Positions 56,174-64,000 of a stretch of 64,000 nucleotides of DNA are shown one piece after another (position 1 is the stretch's first letter; each line of letters starts with the position of its first letter). Position numbers and translations under genes: made by a program. The notes below the pieces were generated by a model. That model worked only from the letters and a program-made list of their open reading frames with translations. It was not told the DNA's origin and ran no database searches. The DNA is from Pasteurellaceae bacterium RH1A (GTDB lineage Bacteria > Pseudomonadota > Gammaproteobacteria > Enterobacterales > Pasteurellaceae). Location: assembly GCA_012221805.1 (NCBI GenBank), contig CP015195.1, forward strand, positions 1,535,771-1,599,770, given 5' to 3'.

Positions 56174-58039
56174 ATGCTAGAAGCCCTAAAAGTCCTGTGT
56201 AAGATCCTGCGTTGTATCCGAGAAGGGGTAATGAGCCTCTTTTTTATTCTCTTTGTGATGTTCTGCTTTTCCCTGGCCAGCCTGTTTGGTTCAGACGAGG
56301 GCGGAGCCTCCAAGCGTCCTGCAGGCTTTAGCCAAGGGGCCTTATTGCTGAATTTAGACGGCTATTTGGCCGATAATCACGATGAATTTGGCGATTTTCG
56401 CCGCCTTTTGAAGTCCGAACTGGGCGATGATGAGCCTGCTAAAATCTCCACCTTTGATGTTGTGCAGGCTCTGGCTCAAGCCAAATATGATGATCAAATC
56501 ACGGGCCTGGTGCTGGATCTCAGCCGCTTTAAGGGCGGAGACTTGGCCTCACTGACCTTTCTTGGCAAGGAAATTCAAGATTTCAAGAAGGCCAACAAGC
56601 CCGTGATTGCCATCGGTGAGGCCTACAGCCAGGCCCAGTATTACCTGGCCAGCTTTGCCGATCAAATCCTGCTCAATCCAGCAGGTTTTGTCGAACTGGA
56701 AGGCCTCAACTACTCCACCCTCTACTTCAAAAGTTTGCTGGATAAGATTGAGGCCGTGCCGCATATCTTTCGGGTCGGCACCTACAAGTCAGCCGTTGAA
56801 CCTTTTATTCGGGACGATATGTCGGCCGAAGCCCGTAAAAACACCAGCCTCTGGGTCAATCAGCTCTGGGCCAATATGAAGGAACAAATTGCTCAAAACC
56901 GCCAGCTCAAGCCTGAAGACCTTGTGCCAGCCCCAGCCCGCTACCTTGAACTCTTCAAGGCAGCCCAGGGCGATACGGCCCAATATGCCCTCAAGCAAGG
57001 CTTGGTCAGCCGCCTGGCTGGCTACCAGGCCATGCGCCAAAGCCTGATTGAGCAATTCGGCGAAGATGACGAGGGCGAATTTAAGCACATTGATTTCAAT
57101 GACTACAGCAGCCAGCTCTCCGATCGCTTTAAGGTGCGGGCACCGCATAAAATTGCCATTATCAACGTGGAAGGAGCTATTATTTGGGGCGAAAGTGATG
57201 AAGGCAGTGCAGGCAGCGACACGGTAATCAGCCTGCTGCGTCAGGCCCGTGAAGACGAAACCGTGAGAGGGGTTATTTTACGCATCAACAGCCCAGGCGG
57301 CAGTGCCATGGCTTCTGAACTCATTCGCCAAGAAGTTGATGAACTCCAAGCCGCAGGCAAGCCCGTGGTAGCCTCTATGGGTGGAACGGCAGCCTCGGGC
57401 GGCTATTGGATTGCGGCCACCAGCGATAAGATCATCGCCAGCCCCAACACTATTACAGGCTCTATCGGCATTTTCGGCCTGATGGTGACCTTTGAGAAAA
57501 CCGCCAAAAACCTGGGCATTCACCAAGATGGCGTGGCCACCTCGCCTCTGGCTGGCACGAGCGTACTGAAAAGCCTCAACAAGGAACAGGGCCAGATTAT
57601 TCAGGTTAGCATTGAAGAAGGTTATGACCGCTTCTTGAACCTGGTCAGCCGTGGGCGGAACATGAGCAAGGCCGAGGTGGACAAGGTGGCCCAAGGCCAG
57701 GTTTGGACAGGCCAACAGGCCTTTGAACTGGGCTTGGTGGACAAACTAGGCGATTTTGATCTGGCCTATCAAGAACTGAAAGACCTCATCAACCAAGCAC
57801 GCAAAACCCAGGGCCAGCCTGACATTGAACAGTTCCGTCCACAATGGTTTGTGGAACAAGACGACTCGCTTTTTGGTGGCCTGATGCGGGGCTTAAAACC
57901 AAGTATCCAGCTAAGTTTGGCCAACTTGCTTGATCTACCTCTTGCCCAAGCGCTAGATAAGCAGACACAAACACTCAAACAATTTAATGATCCAAAACAG
58001 ACCTATCTGTATTGTCTAAATTGCGGAAGAATGGAATAA
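56174..58039 (+). CDS. sppA: Signal peptide peptidase SppA (67K type)
   Basis: A 621-residue inner-membrane serine protease with an N-terminal membrane helix (about residues 18-38). It consists of two tandem peptidase domains. The catalytic lysine is in VGTYKSAVEPFIRDDMS (near 205) and the serine in GTAASGGYWIAATSDKI (near 405). It degrades cleaved signal peptides. AAGGA precedes the ATG. The length is typical of the double-domain form. Confidence 0.93.
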   Translation: MLEALKVLCKILRCIREGVMSLFFILFVMFCFSLASLFGSDEGGASKRPAGFSQGALLLNLDGYLADNHDEFGDFRRLLKSELGDDEPAKISTFDVVQALAQAKYDDQITGLVLDLSRFKGGDLASLTFLGKEIQDFKKANKPVIAIGEAYSQAQYYLASFADQILLNPAGFVELEGLNYSTLYFKSLLDKIEAVPHIFRVGTYKSAVEPFIRDDMSAEARKNTSLWVNQLWANMKEQIAQNRQLKPEDLVPAPARYLELFKAAQGDTAQYALKQGLVSRLAGYQAMRQSLIEQFGEDDEGEFKHIDFNDYSSQLSDRFKVRAPHKIAIINVEGAIIWGESDEGSAGSDTVISLLRQAREDETVRGVILRINSPGGSAMASELIRQEVDELQAAGKPVVASMGGTAASGGYWIAATSDKIIASPNTITGSIGIFGLMVTFEKTAKNLGIHQDGVATSPLAGTSVLKSLNKEQGQIIQVSIEEGYDRFLNLVSRGRNMSKAEVDKVAQGQVWTGQQAFELGLVDKLGDFDLAYQELKDLINQARKTQGQPDIEQFRPQWFVEQDDSLFGGLMRGLKPSIQLSLANLLDLPLAQALDKQTQTLKQFNDPKQTYLYCLNCGRME

Positions 58040-58046
58040 TCAAGCT

Positions 58047-58094
58047 ACAAGCGGTTCAGAATTTGCAAAAACTTGCAGGTTTTGAGCCGCTTGC
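58047..58094. terminator. Inverted uptake-sequence pair between convergent genes
   Basis: ACAAGCGGTTCAGAATTTGC and its imperfect complement ending AGCCGCTTGC. It lies between the stops of sppA and the DUF1294 gene and can act as a terminator for both. Confidence 0.75.
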
Positions 58095-58370
58095 TTATTC
58101 CCCTGCCAAATGCCAAAGCCGCTCAAGCAACAATCCCCAACCAAGCGCCGAAATCACCACCGCTGCCATAAAATAGCCGTGCTTGGTTTTGTGGCGTACA
58201 TATTTCATGGCCAAGTAGGTGCCGATAAAACCGCCTGCCAAGCACCAGGTCAGCAGGGCATTTTCTGAAATCCGCCACTGGTTGGCTCTCGCACGTTTTT
58301 TATCCAGGGCCACCAGAGAAAAACTGATGAGATTAACGAGAAGGAAATAGCTGAGGATCCAATAAAGCAT
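58095..58370 (-). CDS. DUF1294 small membrane protein
   Basis: A 91-residue protein with about three hydrophobic helices. It shows the DUF1294 pattern: FSLVALDKKRARANQWRISE (near 17) and GGFIGTYLAMKYVRHKTKH. The function is unknown. It lies five bases from the GNAT gene and is likely co-transcribed. Confidence 0.85.
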   Translation of the reverse strand: MLYWILSYFLLVNLISFSLVALDKKRARANQWRISENALLTWCLAGGFIGTYLAMKYVRHKTKHGYFMAAVVISALGWGLLLERLWHLAGE

Positions 58371-58375
58371 ATATT

Positions 58376-58861
58376 TTACGAAAAGTTAAGGGTAAGTATC
58401 TCGCCAGGTAAACCATCAAAATCCTTAAATTCTTTATGTTGAAAGCCTAACTTTTCAAGAATTTTACGAGAAGCAAGATTTTTCGGATCAATAATCGCAA
58501 ATAATCCATTTAATTCTGCTTTTTGCTTGGCAAGGTTCAACAGCTGATTGGCTACTTGGCTCCCGATTCCCTGCCTCCAATATAGTGGCAAAAGCATATA
58601 GCCTAGTTCAGCCTCGAGGCTATTTTTATTCAGTAAACACAGCTTCGCCAAACCCATAAATTTACCTGAATGTTCGATAATTTTGAAATGGCCTAAATCC
58701 GAATGAAGGGAATTCTCTGATAGGAGCTGAGCAAAGTCAGCCCTCGCTTCAGCTTCAGACAAAGCCCGCTCTGTAATCATTGCCATCACATCAATATTAC
58801 TTACTAATTTGAAATAATCGTCAAAATCAGTGTCAGTAAATTTTTCCAAAGTAAACTGCAT
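58376..58861 (-). CDS. GNAT family N-acetyltransferase
   Basis: A 161-residue protein. The acetyl-CoA-binding pattern is seen in GYMLLPLYWRQGIGSQVANQ (near 88), and the family's N-acyl end segment NLASRKILEKLGFQHKEF follows. It belongs to the RimJ/RimL-like GNAT proteins; the substrate is unknown. AGGGAAG precedes the start. Confidence 0.85.
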   Translation of the reverse strand: MQFTLEKFTDTDFDDYFKLVSNIDVMAMITERALSEAEARADFAQLLSENSLHSDLGHFKIIEHSGKFMGLAKLCLLNKNSLEAELGYMLLPLYWRQGIGSQVANQLLNLAKQKAELNGLFAIIDPKNLASRKILEKLGFQHKEFKDFDGLPGEILTLNFS

Positions 58862-58884
58862 ATTCTTCCCTTAAATTACATAAA

Positions 58885-58932
58885 ACAAGCGGCCCAGCCC
58901 TTGCAGATTTTTGCAAAGGCTGAACCGCTTGC
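58885..58932. repeat. Inverted uptake-sequence pair
   Basis: ACAAGCGGCCCAGCCCTTGC faces GCAAAGGCTGAACCGCTTGC; positioned beyond the purB stop and probably its terminator. Confidence 0.7.
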
Positions 58933-58942
58933 AGGTTAAGGC

Positions 58943-60957
<2,015 letters not shown>

Positions 60958-61105
60958 TTTGGGTTAAATCAGAAAAAATTGGGGCAAATCATAGCATTTT
61001 TTCCCTCTTTTTTGAATGCATGATTAAGCAAGCGGTTAAATTTTTGTGAAATTTTGCAAAAATGCCCAAAATTAAGGCACTCAATGCAGTTTTGGCAAAT
61101 TTTGC

Positions 61106-61134
61106 TTGCGAGCCTGGGTTTAAGCCCCTATAAT
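61106..61134 (+). promoter_or_regulatory. Promoter of tRNA-Leu
   Basis: TTGCGA, 17 bases, TATAAT (61129-61134), 20 bases before the mature tRNA 5' end, with a pyrimidine-rich start region. Confidence 0.7.
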
Positions 61135-61153
61135 TCTCCTCGTTTTCTACGTT

Positions 61154-61239
61154 GCCTGGGTGGCGAAATCGGTAGACGCAGCGGATTCAAAATCCGCCGC
61201 CCATAAAGCGTGTCGGTTCGAGTCCGACCCTAGGCACCA
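61154..61239 (+). tRNA. tRNA-Leu (anticodon CAA)
   Basis: An 86-base gene including encoded CCA. The acceptor stem is GCCTGGG/CCTAGGC with one G-T pair, the anticodon stem-loop is GCGGA-TTCAAAA-TCCGC, giving CAA, there is a long variable arm as expected for leucine tRNAs, and the T arm has GGTTCGAGTCC. It reads UUG codons. Its 3' half is duplicated at 62983. Confidence 0.96.
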
Positions 61240-61298
61240 ACTAGAAAACACGAAAGAGAGCCTTTAAGAAGCTTAAAACTTCTTAAAGGCTTTTTTGT
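61184..61298. repeat. Left direct repeat of the tRNA-Leu insert (att-like)
   Basis: It starts in the anticodon loop (GATTCAAAATCCGCCG) and extends through the tRNA 3' end and terminator. It matches 62983-63098 except for one inserted A and two substitutions. Confidence 0.9.
61260..61296 (+). terminator. tRNA-Leu terminator
   Basis: GCCTTTAAGAAG and CTTCTTAAAGGC form a perfect 12-bp stem, followed by six T. An identical copy follows the partial tRNA at 63060-63096. Confidence 0.93.
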
Positions 61299-61544
61299 TA
61301 TTTAGGCATACGATCGTTAATCATGAATGCGAAACCCTTGGTTACATTGAGCATGATGTAGAAATGTTAAGGGATTCAGTGAATTTGCTGTAGGAGGAAA
61401 AAGGATGGGGAGCTAAAAGCTCCCCGTTGTTAGCCGTTGCCTAACTTGCCAATCTTTCTCATTATAAGCTGGCCTGGCAGCCTTACGGATCTCTGCTATG
61501 TTTAACGACCGAGGAGACATTTACCCTGTCGATAGAGAATATGA

Positions 61545-62132
61545 TTATTTATTTTCTATTTCGTCCTTGGGAAAATAAGTAATAACTGATTTATCTTGTA
61601 AATGAATAGATTGTATGCCAACCACATTATTTCCTCTAGGGAAATTCTTCATAAATTTCAAATTAAGTAAAGATTGCGGTATAAATACATTATCTGCATC
61701 AATTAATGTTAATGCAATAATTTCTTTCTTCGTTCGTAATGCTTTATCAAATGACAAGTTTAAATATATAGTTCCTTCAGATAAGCTAATGTCTTTTTGA
61801 AGGAGAAACTCAATAGAGTTCAATGCAGATAACTTTTGAAATGTTGTACCATCTTTCTTAATAAAAACCTTATCAAAATTTATTTGCTTCCTTAAGGCCA
61901 AATTAAAAAACTCTGCTGCTCCATCTTCATATTTAACGCCACAAAGATGCATAAAGTTAGTACGATTAAAGACAATAGAAACTTCTTCGTTCCTAGTCTT
62001 ATAAATCACTTCTTTGTTGAGAAAATGAATATTGAAGAATGATGCGGCATTTTCAATAGCTTTTAAGTTATATTCAAATTTTTTTGACTCATTAAAGTCT
62101 AATCTTTTATATCCATCAAATTTATTAGCCAT
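61545..62132 (-). CDS. PBECR4-like nuclease, putative toxin
   Basis: About 195 residues from the ATG at 62132; an open-frame extension upstream overlaps the terminator hairpin and is not used. The pattern FNRTNFMHLCGVKYEDGAAE, then FIKKDGTTFQKLSAL, and the later DADNVFIPQSLLNLKF, matches PBECR4 proteins (Phage-Barnase-EndoU-ColicinE5/D-RelE-like nucleases), which occur as cargo of mobile elements. No signal peptide or membrane segment. The ribosome site (AAAGAAAAT) is weak, consistent with low toxin synthesis. Directly upstream lie a hairpin terminator and two tandem structured repeats. I see no resemblance to ToxN/AbiQ, CptN or TenpN. Family assignment is from remembered motif pattern; toxicity is inferred. 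Confidence 0.72.
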   Translation of the reverse strand: MANKFDGYKRLDFNESKKFEYNLKAIENAASFFNIHFLNKEVIYKTRNEEVSIVFNRTNFMHLCGVKYEDGAAEFFNLALRKQINFDKVFIKKDGTTFQKLSALNSIEFLLQKDISLSEGTIYLNLSFDKALRTKKEIIALTLIDADNVFIPQSLLNLKFMKNFPRGNNVVGIQSIHLQDKSVITYFPKDEIENK

Positions 62133-62161
62133 ACTATTTTCTTTTACACTATAAAGCATTA

Positions 62162-62180
62162 AGCCCACATAAAGTGGGCT
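62162..62180 (-). terminator. Hairpin between candidate RNA antitoxin and toxin gene
   Basis: AGCCCAC-TTTAT-GTGGGCT on the minus strand, a 7-bp stem followed by TAATGCTTTATA. The weak U-tract would allow partial read-through into the toxin gene, as in type III toxin-antitoxin loci. Confidence 0.65.
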
Positions 62181-62196
62181 CAAATTGTTGGTTTAT

Positions 62197-62296
62197 TCTG
62201 GTGTCTGCCACCGCTAGGCCTTTACATCCTAGATCAATATCAGAGTTTTCTGGTGCCTGCCACCGCTAGGCCTTTACATCCTAGATTAATTTCAGA
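62197..62296 (-). repeat. Two tandem 48-nt repeats, 52-nt period
   Basis: Copies at 62197-62244 and 62249-62296 differ at 3 of 48 bases. The shared core on the minus strand is GATGTAAAGGCCTAGCGGTG followed by GCAG. The differences lie at loop or junction positions. Confidence 0.9.
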
Positions 62297-62351
62297 TTGA
62301 CGATGAGCCAACAACTCATTGCGTTATTAAGGCTACGCTACCTTTTTACTT

Positions 62352-62380
62352 ATACTATGATCTTATGACTTAAAAGTCAA
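62352..62380 (-). promoter_or_regulatory. Promoter of the repeat RNA/toxin locus
   Basis: On the minus strand TTGACT, 17 bases, TAGTAT. The spacer and flanks form an imperfect palindrome (TATGATCTT...TGACTT / AAGTCA...AAGATCATA) that could be an operator. Confidence 0.7.
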
Positions 62381-62542
62381 TAAAGATCATAATATTTTAA
62401 AGCCAGTAATGACACATTCATTATACACCGTTAAACAGCGAAAACTGACCCTGAACTTAGCTTAACACAAATACTAATAAATGCAATCGCAAATGTTGAG
62501 AAGTTCTGTGAATTTGCTTTTTAAGAGTGTGGCTTAAATATC

Positions 62543-62690
62543 GCCCTAACCAATCTAGCTTGGTTAGGGCTCAGCTACAATCGAAAATACCGATTGTAGG
62601 GCAGGACGCTATTGCTATGCTCTGGACAAACTCCATTAATCTGAAGTAGCGGGGTGCGACTCTATGGTAGAGTCCCTGTATCCACCCTGT
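62543..62690. other. Three consecutive strong hairpins, unknown structured element
   Basis: Stem 1 is GCCCTAACCA/TGGTTAGGGC (62543-62570), stem 2 is CTACAATCG/CGATTGTAG (62575-62599), stem 3 is GACTCTA/TAGAGTC (62658-62674) inside an outer GGGTG/CACCC pairing. There is no coding frame. It could be an untranslated structured RNA or a recombination or regulatory site of the islet. Confidence 0.55.
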
Positions 62691-62734
62691 AGGATTATTG
62701 TAAGGATATTATATTTTTATTCAAGCCCTATATG

Positions 62735-62960
62735 TCATTTTTTACTCTCTCAAAGCGTATTCTATCAAGAAATGAAACCACTCCACTATTTTTAGAAGCT
62801 GATCACATTTTTACACATGAGGCCTGAAGTTTTCTATGTTCAGGCTTTACAAACTTGAAAAAGTGTGTAGGATCGTTGTTGTCGATTATATGTTCGACAG
62901 AATATTCTTGGATGTATTGGCTAGGTACACCTAGAGTTGGAGGCGTTTTGGTCTATTTAG
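62735..62960 (-). pseudogene. Unrecognised coding remnant in the islet
   Basis: A minus-strand frame reads LGVPSQYIQEYSVEHIIDNN then DPTHFFKFVKPEHRKLQASC, a stop, then SGVVSFLDRIRFERVKNDI and a stop. It looks protein-like but has no start and an internal stop. I cannot name it. Confidence 0.35.
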
Positions 62961-62982
62961 GAAAATATACCCCTGCACATTT

Positions 62983-63098
62983 GATTCAAAATCCGCCGCC
63001 CATAAAGCGTGTCGGTTCGAGTCCGACCCTAAGGCACCAACTAGAAAACTCAAAAGAGAGCCTTTAAGAAGCTTAAAACTTCTTAAAGGCTTTTTTGT
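62983..63098. repeat. Right direct repeat: partial tRNA-Leu 3' end plus terminator (att-like)
   Basis: A 116-base copy of the tRNA-Leu 3' half, CCA end and terminator without the 5' half or promoter. Such fragments mark the far end of elements integrated by site-specific recombinases into tRNA genes. One inserted A (CCCTAAGGC) breaks the acceptor complement. Confidence 0.9.
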
Positions 63099-63122
63099 GC
63101 TTATAAAGCAGACCACCACCTC

Positions 63123-63545
63123 TTACACATAGTCCAATTCATAATATTCCCCATAACTTTCATCCAAGACTTCTTGTAATTTTAGAGCAAAAGAATTTGG
63201 GGTTAATATATTTAATTCATCTAGGTCAAGGCTTGGGAAGATAGAAAAATGAGCCTTATGTTCATTTAAGAAAGGCACCAGCTCATAAAAGAATTCTCCA
63301 ATTTCAAAGGTAACAGGTGTCGTATCTGACCATTCATTGGTTTGATATAATTGGGCAAATTCTATCTCCGGAAAAAGAGGAAAGAGAATACGGCCATCTT
63401 TATCAATATACTGCACAAATTTCCCATCTTTATTAGACTGCAAGGCCCATATTTCTCCGCTGTCGCAAAATCTGTTTATGGTAAAATCTATGCGTTTTTG
63501 AGGCTCTGCCTTAAGCAGGCCTTCCGTTCGTTTTTGTAAATTCAT
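63123..63545 (-). CDS. DUF2750 domain protein (immunity-type)
   Basis: A 140-residue acidic cytoplasmic protein. It fits DUF2750: RIDFTINRFCDSGEIWALQS near 18, DGRILFPLFPEIEFAQLYQT near 50 and FFYELVPFLNEHKAHFSIFP near 87. The family is often found among immunity proteins of toxin clusters, but its action is not established. It lies just outside the tRNA-Leu islet. Confidence 0.75.
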   Translation of the reverse strand: MNLQKRTEGLLKAEPQKRIDFTINRFCDSGEIWALQSNKDGKFVQYIDKDGRILFPLFPEIEFAQLYQTNEWSDTTPVTFEIGEFFYELVPFLNEHKAHFSIFPSLDLDELNILTPNSFALKLQEVLDESYGEYYELDYV

Positions 63546-63581
63546 TCTAGTTCTCCGTTTTTATCTTATTTATCTCTAATA

Positions 63582-63707
63582 TTGCCAGCGTTCTCGCTGG
63601 TGACAAATATAAGCGGTAAAACTAAGGCTAAAAATTGCAAAATATTAAACATAATTTTCCGCTTGTATTACAAATATCCCCACACCAGCTTGGAGGCTGT
63701 CGCTCTC
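63582..63707. repeat. Dispersed palindromic repeat, two decayed arms
   Basis: TTGCCAGCGTTCTCGCTGGT at 63582 and CACACCAGCTTGGAGGCTGT at 63681 are two weak arms of the GCGCCAGC family; between them lie an uptake-like AAGCGGTAAAA and its complement near 63659. Confidence 0.6.
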
Positions 63708-63717
63708 GAGAGAAAAA

Positions 63718-64000
63718 CTAAGCATATTTATTTAATAGTTCAAAAAAATCCTTATACTTTGGATCTTTCCCCTTAAAATCTTTTAATTGTTCTAGCAAAT
63801 ACCCTTCTCCATTAAAATAATGAACATTACCGCCACTTTTTAGCATTAACTCTAGTAAATCCAATCTATCTGGATAACGGATACACATTCTTAATGGTAT
63901 TAGGTTATCCTGATTAGGAATATTAGGATCAGCTCCAGCCTCTAACAATACTTTTGCTGCCTCAATATTTTTTGAACGCATTGCGTAATGCAAGGGCGTC
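63718..64000 (-). CDS. Ankyrin-repeat protein, partial (3' end only)
   Basis: The frame is open to the right window edge. The visible C-terminal ~93 residues contain at least two ankyrin units: TPLHYAMRSKNIEAAKVLLE then AGADPNIPNQDNLIPLRMCI, and DRLDLLELMLKSGGNVHYFN. Ankyrin proteins of this size mediate protein binding; in such contexts they are often immunity proteins. The N-terminus lies outside the window. Confidence 0.85.
   Translation of the reverse strand, partial: TPLHYAMRSKNIEAAKVLLEAGADPNIPNQDNLIPLRMCIRYPDRLDLLELMLKSGGNVHYFNGEGYLLEQLKDFKGKDPKYKDFFELLNKYA

Larger units (their letters stand above)
62162..62345 (-). ncRNA. Candidate tandem-repeat RNA antitoxin (type III-like)
   Basis: A minus-strand transcript predicted from the promoter at 62352-62380 would start near 62345, pass through two 48-nt repeats and stop at the hairpin before the PBECR4-like gene. 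Each repeat unit can fold: CUAGG/CCUAG, GGUG/CACC and an outer UCU/AGA. Repeated, individually folded units are the hallmark of ToxI-like antitoxins. Expression and processing are not shown. Confidence 0.6.
61299..62982. mobile_element. Small genomic islet integrated at tRNA-Leu, no integrase
   Basis: 1.68 kb between the two direct repeats. It carries the PBECR4-like toxin gene with its candidate RNA antitoxin, three strong hairpins (62543-62690) and decayed coding scraps. AT content is higher than in neighbouring genes. No recombinase gene is present, so it is a remnant or was moved in trans. The boundaries are taken from the repeats; transfer history is inferred. Confidence 0.7.

Noticed and set aside
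62197..62296. Two tandem repeats considered as a minimal CRISPR array
   Set aside because: The 48-nt repeats are separated by only 4 bases, so there is no spacer; no cas genes are present. A structured RNA repeat fits better.
62931..63119. 62-residue minus-strand frame across the partial tRNA
   Set aside because: It translates the tRNA and terminator repeat and has no protein-like pattern.

Overview
The window looks like a chromosome segment of a Pasteurellaceae bacterium. It is densely coded and moderately AT-rich, with Haemophilus/Actinobacillus-type housekeeping genes. It is peppered with the 9-mer ACAAGCGGT and its complement, the DNA-uptake signal of the Actinobacillus pleuropneumoniae/Mannheimia-type subclade rather than the Haemophilus AAGTGCGGT form. 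I cannot fix the species.

Layout. 1-139 is the start of a phase-variable autotransporter adhesin reading off the left edge. 0.5-5.5 kb holds the acrR-acrA-acrB efflux operon with a palindromic operator, followed by ppiD. 7.9-9.5 kb is a DUF4411/ImmA-IrrE toxin-antitoxin-like pair with a frameshifted toxin. 9.7-14.1 kb holds a Na+/H+ antiporter, rpsO, lemA with two TPM-domain genes, and yoaH. A first 1.09 kb insertion sequence (14.1-15.2 kb) precedes an orphan AfuA-like binding protein and a MazEF pair. 17.2-24.6 kb is tamA-tamB-cydD. 24.7-30.9 kb holds mltB, nfsA-rimK, glpX, an orphan RelB, zapB, tdk and a frameshifted truA. A second IS copy splits a decayed SUKH (SMI1/KNR4) immunity gene at 31-32.7 kb. 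cydC, sotB, gpmA, envC and yibQ follow, then a third IS copy (39.1-40.2 kb).

40.4-50.3 kb has two unrecognised, possibly immunity-type proteins, uppP-hisC, serC, a MetB-type enzyme, dapB, a HEPN/MNT pair, tsaB and a TrpR-box-preceded aroG. 50.5-61 kb holds gyrB, hinT-ycfL-thiK (thiK frameshifted), an SDR, a nitroreductase, sppA, purB and hflD. tRNA-Leu(CAA) at 61.15 kb carries a 1.8 kb insert bounded by ~115 bp direct repeats of its own 3' end and terminator. The window closes with a DUF2750 gene and an ankyrin-repeat gene running off the right edge.

The most interesting locus lies in the tRNA-Leu insert. On the minus strand it reads: a near-consensus promoter, two tandem copies of a 48-nt structured repeat (52-nt period), a hairpin terminator, then a 195-aa protein resembling PBECR4 nucleases. 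This is the architecture of type III (RNA-antitoxin) toxin-antitoxin systems, but the protein does not look like ToxN/AbiQ, CptN or TenpN, so it may be a new family. Other notable points are a conserved reading-frame break at the start of the transposase in all three IS copies, and three otherwise good genes (truA, thiK, the DUF4411 gene) that each appear to lack one base in a short homopolymer. The last may be an assembly artefact.
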